Source of the DNA: Armatimonadota bacterium
GTDB taxonomy: Bacteria; Armatimonadota; JAAZEB01
Assembly (NCBI GenBank): GCA_012841485.1
Contig: DUUU01000020.1
Coordinates: 1 to 5,837, forward strand
DNA: 5,837 bases
Direction of reading: 5' to 3'
Part shown: positions 1 to 5,837 of the stretch, piece by piece
How the letters are laid out: every line of letters begins with the position of its first letter
Numbering within the stretch: the stretch's first letter is position 1
Notes under the pieces: generated by a model
What the model was told of the DNA's origin: nothing
The model's database searches: none
What the model saw: only the letters and a program-made list of their open reading frames with translations
Position numbers and translations under genes: made by a program

Positions 1-1075
1 CGCTCCGCTCGATGGCTTCGAGGAACCCCTCCGCGTCGCCCGCGCACACGCGCGCCAGCAGGGCTTCATCGGCGCTCCGCAGGCGTTCCTTGCCGAGGGC
101 ATCGAGCGGCGCGCCTCCGAAAGCAGGGCCAACATGCGCCAGGTCGGCCGCCGCGACCACGACCACCCGCCGGTCGCGCGTGCTTTCTGCCACCACCTCG
201 AGGAAGCGGGGAATAACCGAGGCTTCCCCGCCCTCCTGGCGATGGCGCAACGGGCCGCACAGCACAGGAAGCAGCTCGCACGCTTCGCCCCCTCGGATGT
301 AGTGGAGCCAGACGGCCGCCAGCTCGATGGAGTGCTCATCGCGGTGAAACAGCTCGCCGGCAAAGAGCGCGTCCTCCCCGATGGCCGCAGCGAGGGCATC
401 GACCACGGTGGTGCAGGTGGGGAGCACGCCGAAGGGGGTGGCATAGCTCTGCCGCGTCAGCGTCACCTCTCCTTCCCCGCCGTGATGATCCGTGCCGAGG
501 AGGATCACCAGGTCCGCGGCGCGCACCGCTTCGGCCGCCTCTGCCCACACGCGGGCGTAGACCGCGCCGCCGCGCTCGTAATCGATGTGTGGCGAGATGA
601 GCCCGCGCACGCCAGGGGCCGCCGGCGCCGCTCCGGCTTCCTGCTCGAAGCCGTGCAGAAGGGCGCGCAGCTCCTCAGGATCCGCGGGATAGGAGAGACC
701 GGCCAGGCTGGGACGCCGGAAAGGCTCGCTGCGGAATTCGGAGACGGCGGCCGCGCGGACCCGGGCATAGCGCTCATTGTCCAGGAGCAGGGCGTCATCC
801 AGGGCTTCGACCAGATCGCTCAGCAAGTGGAGCGGGAGCTGCCATCCATAGCGGATGGAGATCGCCGCCGCGAGCCCGGCCACATCGCGCGTGCCGTCGC
901 ACAGCGCCAGGATCGGCGCCACATCCCGCGGGATAAACACGGCCTTCCCGCTCAACTCCAACGGGTCTCGAAGCAGAAGCAGAGGCTGCCCCTCATGCAT
1001 GACCGGCCGGATATCGAGCGGGCGAAGTTTGGGGTGTTCGCTGTCGTTGGTTCCGATGGTGCGCCTCCGTTTCAC
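1..1075 (-). CDS. amrB: AmmeMemoRadiSam system protein B (MEMO family), C-terminus cut by window edge
   Basis: MEMO-family protein, a fold related to extradiol dioxygenases and to a metal site in human MEMO1. The family often sits with an AMMECR1 protein and a radical SAM enzyme; its exact reaction in bacteria is not settled. My translation gives 358 codons with no stop before the left edge. Residues 14-110 form an N-terminal extra domain (HPKLRPLDIRPV near its start). The MEMO core opens with AGLSYPADPEEL at 125-136, then SPHID with His163, LLGTDHHG with His197/His198, FHRDEHSIEL with His244 and His248, and ADLAHVG with Asp311/His314. By family comparison His163, His197 or His198, Asp311 and His314 match the human MEMO1 site (His49, His81, Asp189, His192). 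The expected Cys of the terminal CG motif lies off the window. Start: GTG at 1075 is the only start codon between the in-frame TAG at 1117-1115 and the conserved domain. No strong ribosome site precedes it, so coupling to the SNF2 gene 82 bases upstream is plausible. Confidence 0.93.
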   Translation of the reverse strand, partial: MKRRRTIGTNDSEHPKLRPLDIRPVMHEGQPLLLLRDPLELSGKAVFIPRDVAPILALCDGTRDVAGLAAAISIRYGWQLPLHLLSDLVEALDDALLLDNERYARVRAAAVSEFRSEPFRRPSLAGLSYPADPEELRALLHGFEQEAGAAPAAPGVRGLISPHIDYERGGAVYARVWAEAAEAVRAADLVILLGTDHHGGEGEVTLTRQSYATPFGVLPTCTTVVDALAAAIGEDALFAGELFHRDEHSIELAAVWLHYIRGGEACELLPVLCGPLRHRQEGGEASVIPRFLEVVAESTRDRRVVVVAAADLAHVGPAFGGAPLDALGKERLRSADEALLARVCAGDAEGFLEAIERS

Positions 1076-1086
1076 ATCGCGAACTC

Positions 1087-1104
1087 GCTGAAGAGAACCT
1101 CGAC
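1087..1104. repeat. 18-bp direct repeat, copy 1 (just upstream of the MEMO start)
   Basis: GCTGAAGAGAACCTCGAC on the plus strand, identical to 1161-1178. It lies in the gap between the SNF2 stop and the MEMO GTG at 1075. Read on the minus strand in the frame that matches the SNF2 ending, it gives VEVLFSEFAM and then TGA at 1074-1072, and that TGA overlaps the MEMO GTG by four bases. Confidence 0.9.
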
Positions 1105-1108
1105 ATTC

Positions 1109-1134
1109 ACGAATCTAACGCTCGCAGCGTTCGT
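1109..1134. repeat. Small hairpin in the SNF2-MEMO gap
   Basis: AACGCT (1117-1122), loop CGC, AGCGTT (1126-1131), with a possible extension ACG (1109-1111) to CGT (1132-1134) across a bulge. On the minus strand it follows the SNF2 stop by 24 bases but is not followed by T residues, so I do not call it a terminator. It lies within the 56 bases between the two direct repeats. Confidence 0.5.
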
Positions 1135-1157
1135 CTTGTTGTACCTTCCACCCCGTG

Positions 1158-4100
1158 CTAGCTGAAGAGAACCTCGACGTCATGGCGGTCTAGCGATTTG
1201 AAGATGCCCGACTCCTCCTGGATCAGCTGGGCCACCAGGCCCCGTTTGGCCTCCTGGAGCTGCAGAACCTTCTCCTCCACCGAGTCGGCCATGATGAGGC
1301 GGTAGACGAAGACGGGCTTCTCCTGCCCGATGCGGTGCGCGCGGTCGGCGGCCTGCATCTCGACCGCCGGGTTCCACCATGGGTCGATATGGATCACATA
1401 GTCGGCGGCGGTCAGGTTCAGCCCGAATCCACCCGCCTTCAGGCTTATCAGAAAGAACGGTATATCGGGGTTCGTCTGAAACTCATCCACGCGCGCCGAC
1501 CGGTCGCGCGTGCTGCCATCCAGGTAGGTGTAGGGCACCTCGCGTGATTCGAGCGCCTCCGCGACGAGCTGGAGCATCTGGGTGAACTGCGAGAAGACGA
1601 GCGCCTTATGTCCTTCGGCGCGCAGCGTCTCCAGGAGCTCCAGGAGCTCGCTAAACTTGCCAGAGGAGCCACGGAAGCTGGAGTCTACCAGCCGGGGGTG
1701 GTTGCACACCTGCCGCAGCCGGAGCAGGCCTTCCAGAACCTTCATGCGCGCCCGATCCATCCCCTCTTCCTCGATGAGCCCGAGAAGGGTGGCGCGGTAA
1801 TAGTCGCGGAAGCGCTCGTAGGCTTTTCTCTGCGCCGGCTCCATCTCGCAGTAGACGACGCGCTCGGTGCGCGGCGGGAGGTCGGTTGCGATCTGCGCTT
1901 TGGTGCGCCGCAAGATGAACGGGAAAACGAGGCGCCGCAAGAGGCTGGCGGTCTCCTCGTTGCGCTGATTCTCAATCGGCAGGGCGAACTCTTTGCGGAA
2001 GAACTCCAGACTCCCCAACAGGCCCGGGTTGAGGAAGGCGAACTGCGACCAAAGCTCCAGGGTAGTGTTCTCCACCGGCGTGCCGGTGAGCGCCAACCGG
2101 TGATCCGCCTGGAGGCGCCGGGCCGCGCGCGCCGTCTGCGACAGCGGGTTCTTGATCGCCTGCGACTCATCGAGGATGGCGTAGTGGAACCGGTAGCTGC
2201 TGAGCGCCTCGATATCGCGCAGCATCACTCCATAGGTCGTCAGGATCACATCGTATTCGCTCAGTTCCGCGAGCGTCTGGTCGCGCTGGCCATCGGCATA
2301 GATGAGGGTGCGCAGTTCAGGAGTGAAACGGGCGGCCTCGCGTTGCCAGTTGAAGAGGAGCGAGCGCGGCATCACGATCAGGGAGGGCGCCGTCGCCTCC
2401 CCCCGCTCCTTCAGCGACTGGAGAAGCGCAAGCGCCTGGATCGTCTTGCCGGTGCCCATGTCGTCCGCCAGGCATCCCCCGAGCCCGTACTCATGGAGGC
2501 AATGGAGCCAATCGAAGCCCGCCTTTTGGTAGGCGCGCAGCTCGCCGCGGAAGCCACTGGGAACGGGCTGGCTCTCGATCCGCGTCAGGTCGCGCAACCG
2601 CTCGCAGCGGCGGCGGAACTCATCATCGACGCGCGGGTCATCCGCATCGCGCAACAGCTCATCAAGCACGGTAACCTGGTGCGAGCCCACGCGCATCTTC
2701 CCGGCCTCATCGCCCACGAGGCCAAGGAGACGGCGGTAACGCTCGATCCAGTCTGCGGGAAGCATGCCTACCGAGCCATCCGCCAGCTTGATGTAGCGTT
2801 CGCGGCGCCGGATCGCCTTGGCGACGTCCTTCCAGGAGGCATCCAGCTCGCCGAACTTCACCACCGCCTCGAGGTCGAACCAGTCGATCCCGGAGGAGAC
2901 AGAGAGCGAGAGCAAGGGCCGCGCGCGGTTGACGCGCACGGAGGTGATCGCTTCCTCTCCGAAGATCTGATAGCCCGCCTCGACCAGCCTGGGGATCTGA
3001 TGGATGAGGAAGTCTACGGCCGTCACGCCTTTGCGGAGCATAAACTCACCGGGCGTGGCTGCGCGCTTGAGCCCGAAGCCACTCATCGCCCTCCAGGCAG
3101 CGTCCTCCACCTCGGGCTGGCGGCACACGCGCGCCAGGCTGCCATCCGGGCGAAGAGACACGCTATACTCGGGCGCGTGCGGCGCAAAGGCGAGTTCGAT
3201 ATCGGCGTAGCCGAAGGCGAGGCGCGCCACCAAGCCCTCTTCCCCCTCCTGAAGGTAGACGCGTTTCACCGCGGCCTCGCGCACTTCGCGCGAGATTCCA
3301 AAGTGTCCCGCCGTCTCCACTTGCTCGGCCAGGGGAATGAGGTACTCCTTGGTGAACTCCGCGATCTCATCCTCGGGGATAGTCAAGCCATCGTCCGAGA
3401 GAAAGGCCTGTACCAGCTCCACTGGCTGGGAGATGGAAAAGAGCGCCGTATCACTCAGGAGCCAGGTGGGCGACCGAGCCACGATCTGGGCATCGCGGAG
3501 GGGTTCGGTCTCCGAGCGCCCGTGCCGCCTGACAGCCAGCGAGAGGCGCACGCCCTCGGGGACTCGCTCCGAGATGACTACCAGGCGCGCCTTCTCTGAA
3601 TCGACCTCGATGGGAGCTCCCAGCTCGCCGTCCATATCGATGCGGAAGACGGGGCAAGCGGCCAGGAGCGGCGCAGCCATCTTGATGGCCGACTCTTCGT
3701 GGTAATAGAAGGAACCGGCTGTCAGGAGCGCCGTCGCGGCAACCAGATCGGACGAAGCGTTGCGGATGCCGCCGAAATCACTGCGGGAATGGACCTCTCG
3801 GGCTCTCCGATGCAGCCGGACATCATAGAGAAACCGAGCTAGCTCTGCCGGCGCCTCGGGCAGCTCATCGGGCAGCACCCGCGCTGAGATCAAGAAGGGC
3901 CGAACCCGGAAACGATAGCCCTGGCCCCCTATGCCGAACACGAGGAGGCCCCGCGCAGCGGAAGAAGCGGACGGCTTCCTCGCCTCAATCGCCTGCGAGA
4001 GCACATCCTGCCAGAGCCGGATCGGGTGTGCTAACAGATACCCTTCCAGAGCATGGGACGCCGCGATCGCATGCTCGCACGGGTCGCCCCCGCACCGGCC

Positions 4101-4367
4101 ACAGGTACACAGCGCCCCGATCCCGTTCTCATCCAGCACGATTTCGACGGTCTGGATCGGCTTGCCCTGCGGCATCACGCGCACAACGGCATGCTGGGGC
4201 CCGACCGAATCCACTTCCGTCAAGCCCCGGGAGAAAAGATGAAATCCCCTCGAATAGACGCCCCCCCGATTCCAGGACCACCGAACGATGTCAGTAAAGT
4301 GCGCCGCACGCAAAACTCTCCGCAAAACCGATCCTTCCGCATCGTGACTGTTCCGCACGGCGGCCAT
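1158..4367 (-). CDS. SNF2-family DNA-dependent ATPase/helicase with SWIM zinc finger
   Basis: Swi2/Snf2 ATPase of 1069 residues, expected to translocate on double-stranded DNA and remodel protein-DNA complexes in the cytoplasm; the target is unknown. Domains in order: a SWIM zinc finger with Cys87, Cys89, Cys97 and His99 (CxCx7CxH); residues about 140-560 resembling the bacterial SNF2-associated region (e.g. GIDWFDLEAVVKFGEL at 493-508); then the two RecA-like lobes. Lobe 1: LRAYQKAGFDWL (610-621), Walker A DDMGTGKT (635-642), motif II DESQ (733-736, where DEAQ or DEAH is usual), motif III LALTGTPVEN (758-767). Lobe 2: FSQFTQ (925-930), motif V around GGFGLNLT (979-986), DPWWNP (995-1000), motif VI QAADRAHRIGQ (1005-1015) with the arginine finger. 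All catalytic motifs look intact and the length is normal. ATG 4367 is the first start after an in-frame TGA near 4420, but it has no clear ribosome site; TTG 4325 is a real alternative. The gene ends in DVEVLFS, inside one copy of an 18-bp direct repeat. Probably transcribed from the promoter at 4458-4486, together with the MEMO gene. Confidence 0.97.
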   Translation of the reverse strand: MAAVRNSHDAEGSVLRRVLRAAHFTDIVRWSWNRGGVYSRGFHLFSRGLTEVDSVGPQHAVVRVMPQGKPIQTVEIVLDENGIGALCTCGRCGGDPCEHAIAASHALEGYLLAHPIRLWQDVLSQAIEARKPSASSAARGLLVFGIGGQGYRFRVRPFLISARVLPDELPEAPAELARFLYDVRLHRRAREVHSRSDFGGIRNASSDLVAATALLTAGSFYYHEESAIKMAAPLLAACPVFRIDMDGELGAPIEVDSEKARLVVISERVPEGVRLSLAVRRHGRSETEPLRDAQIVARSPTWLLSDTALFSISQPVELVQAFLSDDGLTIPEDEIAEFTKEYLIPLAEQVETAGHFGISREVREAAVKRVYLQEGEEGLVARLAFGYADIELAFAPHAPEYSVSLRPDGSLARVCRQPEVEDAAWRAMSGFGLKRAATPGEFMLRKGVTAVDFLIHQIPRLVEAGYQIFGEEAITSVRVNRARPLLSLSVSSGIDWFDLEAVVKFGELDASWKDVAKAIRRRERYIKLADGSVGMLPADWIERYRRLLGLVGDEAGKMRVGSHQVTVLDELLRDADDPRVDDEFRRRCERLRDLTRIESQPVPSGFRGELRAYQKAGFDWLHCLHEYGLGGCLADDMGTGKTIQALALLQSLKERGEATAPSLIVMPRSLLFNWQREAARFTPELRTLIYADGQRDQTLAELSEYDVILTTYGVMLRDIEALSSYRFHYAILDESQAIKNPLSQTARAARRLQADHRLALTGTPVENTTLELWSQFAFLNPGLLGSLEFFRKEFALPIENQRNEETASLLRRLVFPFILRRTKAQIATDLPPRTERVVYCEMEPAQRKAYERFRDYYRATLLGLIEEEGMDRARMKVLEGLLRLRQVCNHPRLVDSSFRGSSGKFSELLELLETLRAEGHKALVFSQFTQMLQLVAEALESREVPYTYLDGSTRDRSARVDEFQTNPDIPFFLISLKAGGFGLNLTAADYVIHIDPWWNPAVEMQAADRAHRIGQEKPVFVYRLIMADSVEEKVLQLQEAKRGLVAQLIQEESGIFKSLDRHDVEVLFS
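1161..1178. repeat. 18-bp direct repeat, copy 2 (3' end of the SNF2 gene)
   Basis: GCTGAAGAGAACCTCGAC, identical to 1087-1104, with a period of 74 bases. On the minus strand it encodes the last residues of the SNF2 protein (VEVLFS) directly before the TAG stop at 1160-1158. Identity ends cleanly at both sides apart from one further matching base after a mismatch. Confidence 0.9.
4323..4338 (-). promoter_or_regulatory. Ribosome site pointing to an alternative TTG start of the SNF2 gene
   Basis: On the minus strand GGAAGGA (4338-4332) lies six bases before an in-frame TTG (4325-4323, Leu15 of the long form). The ATG at 4367 has no comparable purine-rich site just upstream. The shorter protein would have 1055 residues and begin (M)RRVLRAAHFTDIVRW, still well before the SWIM finger. 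The ribosome site is good but TTG is a weaker start codon, so the choice is open. Confidence 0.4.
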
Positions 4368-4457
4368 GCCGCAATCCGGAGCAGCCCCGTATCCTGCCCC
4401 AACGCACTGAGCGTGCCCTCATTCCATTGGCCGGGCGAATCGAATGACTAGTAGATT

Positions 4458-4486
4458 AGGATACCGCGTCAAAGCCATGACGTCAA
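4458..4486 (-). promoter_or_regulatory. Sigma70-type promoter for the SNF2 gene
   Basis: On the minus strand TTGACG (4486-4481) is followed by exactly 17 bases and then TATCCT (4463-4458). This matches the housekeeping consensus at 5 of 6 positions in the -35 box and 4 of 6 in the -10 box, with optimal spacing, in an AT-richer patch of a GC-rich gap. The predicted transcript start is near 4450, giving a leader of about 83 bases to ATG 4367 or 125 to TTG 4325. The -35 box overlaps the perfect 8-bp palindrome TGACGTCA at 4478-4485, and a second TTGACG lies at 4472-4467 within the spacer. Either could be a regulator site. Prediction from sequence only. Confidence 0.6.
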
Positions 4487-4500
4487 GCAGGGAGGCGCCG

Positions 4501-4616
4501 AAAAACTGAGATTCCGACATCAGGAGAGGGCCGCCCTCACGCGCGGAGCTCGAAGCTCCGCGCGCCGGGTTGCGCGCTGCCTCCGAGGCTTCGGATTCCT
4601 TATCTCGGAATCTCAG
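4501..4616 (-). terminator. Nested inverted-repeat block with T5 tail, possible terminator after the TPR gene
   Basis: Perfect 12-bp arms CTGAGATTCCGA (4506-4517) and TCGGAATCTCAG (4605-4616) enclose 87 bases that hold further hairpins: an 11-bp stem at 4540-4564, GAGGGC/GCCCTC at 4526-4538, TCCGA/TCGGA at 4582-4595, and GATTCC/GGAATC at 4594-4612, which competes with the outer arm. In minus-strand RNA the last arm is followed directly by five U residues (4505-4501), as in an intrinsic terminator. The long loop is unusual; a plain terminator would have 3-8 bases. It may instead be a small repeat element bounded by inverted ends. It lies 209 bases past the TPR stop and just upstream of the SNF2 promoter. 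Confidence 0.45.
4540..4564. repeat. 11-bp perfect hairpin inside the nested block
   Basis: CGCGCGGAGCT (4540-4550), loop CGA, AGCTCCGCGCG (4554-4564). This is a very stable GC-rich stem with a 3-base loop and no T tract directly after it on either strand, so alone it is not an intrinsic terminator. It sits at the centre of the 12-bp outer arms at 4506-4517 and 4605-4616. Confidence 0.75.
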
Positions 4617-4700
4617 GCGCTGAAAAAGGCCGAGACCGCGGATGAAGGCGACAGACACGGAGGGAGGGGTTGGGCTCCTTGGGCCATCCGTTCCCTTTGG

Positions 4701-4719
4701 GGTGACTCCGCGAGTCGCC
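4701..4719. repeat. 8-bp hairpin
   Basis: GGTGACTC (4701-4708), loop CGC, GAGTCGCC (4712-4719). The stem is perfect except one T-G pair, which becomes a C-A mismatch in minus-strand RNA. It lies next to the larger inverted repeat at 4730-4773 and may be part of the same element. No function is evident. Confidence 0.55.
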
Positions 4720-4729
4720 CGCGGTAGCC

Positions 4730-4773
4730 CCCCTTCCCTGCGGCCGGCGCGGGGCCGGAAGGCAGGGAAGGGG
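4730..4773. repeat. 12-bp inverted repeat with structured loop
   Basis: Arms CCCCTTCCCTGC (4730-4741) and GCAGGGAAGGGG (4762-4773) pair perfectly around a 20-base loop that itself contains CCGGC/GCCGG (4744-4748 and 4754-4758). It begins 52 bases after the TPR stop codon. In minus-strand RNA it would fold into a long GC-rich stem that could slow RNA decay or assist termination, but no U tract follows. The C-rich/G-rich composition looks like an interspersed intergenic repeat. Confidence 0.6.
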
Positions 4774-4824
4774 CCGGGGGTTAGGCGAGTTGCTGCCAGC
4801 AGCGCGTCACCTCTCGGGGAGCCA

Positions 4825-5837
4825 TCATCCCGCCATGCGAAAATCGATCTGTCGCGGCGGCGGGCATTCGCGGCGCACGCGCTCTTTGAGAGCGTCATCG
4901 ATCGGCACCCCCTCGGCGGCGGCAATGCGTCGCTCTTGCAGTCGGTACCAGAGATCGGAGAGCGCCACCTCCCCCTCACGCATGTCGGGCACCTCAATGC
5001 CTCCGAGAAGGATTGACTCGACGCGGTCGAGCTCACCGGCATCCAGGGCAGCGCGAGCTTCCAGAAGGCGGACGCGCCCATGCCCGCGGAGTTCGGGAGA
5101 GAGCCGGTCCACCAGCGACAGCGCCTCCGCCGGTCGGCCGGCTTCGATGAGCGCCTGGCAGCACTCCACGGCAAGCGGCCGGCACTCCGGCGCCAGCGCG
5201 TGCGCCTGGAACCAGAGGTCGGCAGCGTCCCCTGCTCGCTTCTCGTGGGCTGCTAGAACGGCCAAACAACGCAGCGCCCATGCCGAGGGCGCCAGCGCAA
5301 GCGAGCGCTCCCATGCCTGCCGGGCGGCCTCCACTTCGCCGGTGCTATAACGCATCACCCCCAGGTGGAGCCATGAGAGCCAATGGTCCCCGCGGCCGGC
5401 AGTCACGGCTTCATCCAGGAGCGCGCGCCACTCATCCTGGACGAGCCATGCCCCTGGGGTCTTGCCCGGATCCCCGGCTGGCAGCGCGCCCTCCTCCAAG
5501 AGCGCGAGCCAGGGTACCTGATCCTCGCCCAGAGAGGCATCGTCGAAGGGGATCGCCTTCGGAAAAGACGCCGTCTCGCCGGCACGCGCGCGCCGGAGCC
5601 GTTCGAGCGCCCCCCAGCCGGAGCCGCGGCTCAGAATCTCGTCGGGAGGCGCTTCCAGCGCCGGCTGGACACGCGCCCACTCCGCGCGCACGCGCTCGTC
5701 GGGGAGCATTGCCTCCAGGCGCTCCTCCACCGCGTCGCGCGCCTGTTGCCAATCGTTTCCGTGGACCTTCGCTGGATCGGCTTCCATCAACCCATAGACC
5801 TCCACCCAGGAGATCTCGGATTGAGGCGGCATGGGGA
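4825..5837 (-). CDS. TPR-repeat protein, probably the C-terminal part of a DUF5107 protein; 5' end off window
   Basis: The open frame runs through the right edge: the codon before the ATG at 5832 is CCC and no stop is seen. That Met lies in MPPQSEISWVEVYG, which looks like an internal family segment, so I treat it as internal and not as the start. Numbering from this Met gives 335 residues. Residues 26-60 are a charged helix; RGSGWGALE at 69-77 is a conserved-looking motif; 145-278 are helix pairs of tetratricopeptide type (WLSWLHLGVMRYSTGEVEAA, then WALRCLAVLAAHEKRAGDAA, then LAVECCQALIEAGRPAEALS, then a fourth). The tail EGEVALSDLWYRLQERR followed by IDFRMAG is, from memory of the family, the usual ending of long DUF5107 proteins, whose N-terminal half is a beta-rich, possibly sugar-binding domain. 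No signal peptide or membrane segment is visible in this part. Function is unknown; TPRs suggest protein binding. Another long TPR protein is the main alternative. A 457-base gap separates it from the SNF2 gene, so it is likely a separate unit. Confidence 0.85.
   Translation of the reverse strand, partial: PMPPQSEISWVEVYGLMEADPAKVHGNDWQQARDAVEERLEAMLPDERVRAEWARVQPALEAPPDEILSRGSGWGALERLRRARAGETASFPKAIPFDDASLGEDQVPWLALLEEGALPAGDPGKTPGAWLVQDEWRALLDEAVTAGRGDHWLSWLHLGVMRYSTGEVEAARQAWERSLALAPSAWALRCLAVLAAHEKRAGDAADLWFQAHALAPECRPLAVECCQALIEAGRPAEALSLVDRLSPELRGHGRVRLLEARAALDAGELDRVESILLGGIEVPDMREGEVALSDLWYRLQERRIAAAEGVPIDDALKERVRRECPPPRQIDFRMAG

Larger units (their letters stand above)
4368..4824. 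other. 457-base non-coding gap rich in inverted repeats
   Basis: No credible gene lies here; open frames across it have no recognisable domain and are continuations of shadows of the flanking genes. Reading leftwards from the TPR stop it holds: a short palindrome TGCTGcCAGCA at 4791-4801, a 12-bp inverted repeat (4730-4773), an 8-bp hairpin (4701-4719), a 111-base nested inverted-repeat block (4506-4616) followed on the minus strand by T5, a promoter (4458-4486) and an untranslated leader of about 80 bases to the SNF2 ATG. The C- and G-rich runs of 4728-4780 resemble interspersed intergenic repeats of high-GC environmental bacteria, which is an impression and not a match. Confidence 0.8.

Noticed and set aside
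1109..1134. Intrinsic terminator after the SNF2 gene
   Set aside because: The stem is only 6 bp and no T tract follows on the minus strand. The T-rich side is on the plus strand, where no gene ends.
134..1165. 343-codon open frame on the plus strand
   Set aside because: It is antisense to the MEMO gene, whose minus-strand translation shows the full ordered set of family motifs. The plus-strand product resembles no family.
1608..3599. 663-codon open frame on the plus strand, inside the SNF2 gene
   Set aside because: It lies wholly antisense to a well-supported SNF2 gene with all helicase motifs. Its translation has no recognisable domain and is rich in Arg, Ala and Leu, as expected for a stop-poor shadow in GC-rich DNA.
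4506..4773. CRISPR array or tRNA in the gap
   Set aside because: The repeats are inverted pairs, not regularly spaced direct repeats, and no cloverleaf with a T-loop motif is seen.
4642..5016. 124-codon plus-strand open frame beginning in the gap
   Set aside because: It is antisense to the TPR gene end and crosses the inverted repeats; no ribosome site or recognisable domain.
4419..5174. 251-codon minus-strand open frame spanning the TPR gene end and the gap
   Set aside because: It is in a different frame from the TPR gene, its composition is Arg/Ser/Pro-rich, and half of it runs through inverted repeats. It is a GC-driven shadow.
5830..5832. ATG at 5832 as the true start of the TPR gene
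   Set aside because: Only five bases of upstream sequence are visible, the frame stays open to the edge, and the residues around this Met look like an internal segment of a longer family.

Overview
This is a high-GC bacterial window with three genes, all on the minus strand, so they read from right to left. Two of them run off the window edges. The combination (a DUF5107/TPR-type protein, a SWIM-finger SNF2 ATPase and a MEMO-family AmmeMemoRadiSam protein B with an extra N-terminal domain) fits a high-GC environmental lineage such as Armatimonadota, Chloroflexota or a relative. The taxonomic guess rests on gene style only and is weak.

Layout, in the direction of transcription: (1) 5837-4825 is the C-terminal 336 codons of a tetratricopeptide protein, probably the tail of a much longer DUF5107 protein. 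(2) 4824-4368 is a 457-base non-coding gap full of inverted repeats. It ends in a terminator-like structure with a T5 tract, followed at once by a good sigma70-type promoter (TTGACG, 17 bases, TATCCT) for the next gene. (3) 4367-1158 is a complete SNF2-family helicase-like ATPase of 1069 residues with an N-terminal SWIM zinc finger. (4) 1157-1076 is a short gap holding a small hairpin and one copy of an 18-bp direct repeat; the other copy is the very end of the SNF2 gene. (5) 1075-1 is a MEMO-family protein (amrB) starting at GTG and cut by the left edge before its last conserved segment.

The SNF2 and MEMO genes probably share one transcript from the promoter at 4458-4486, since only 82 bases separate them and no clear promoter or terminator lies between. 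The TPR gene appears to be a separate unit. No direct functional link between the three products can be shown from sequence.

I do not see a clearly new biological system. The best leads are the 74-bp-period duplication at the SNF2/MEMO junction, which may have broken a 4-bp translational overlap, and the structured repeat-rich gap between the TPR and SNF2 genes.
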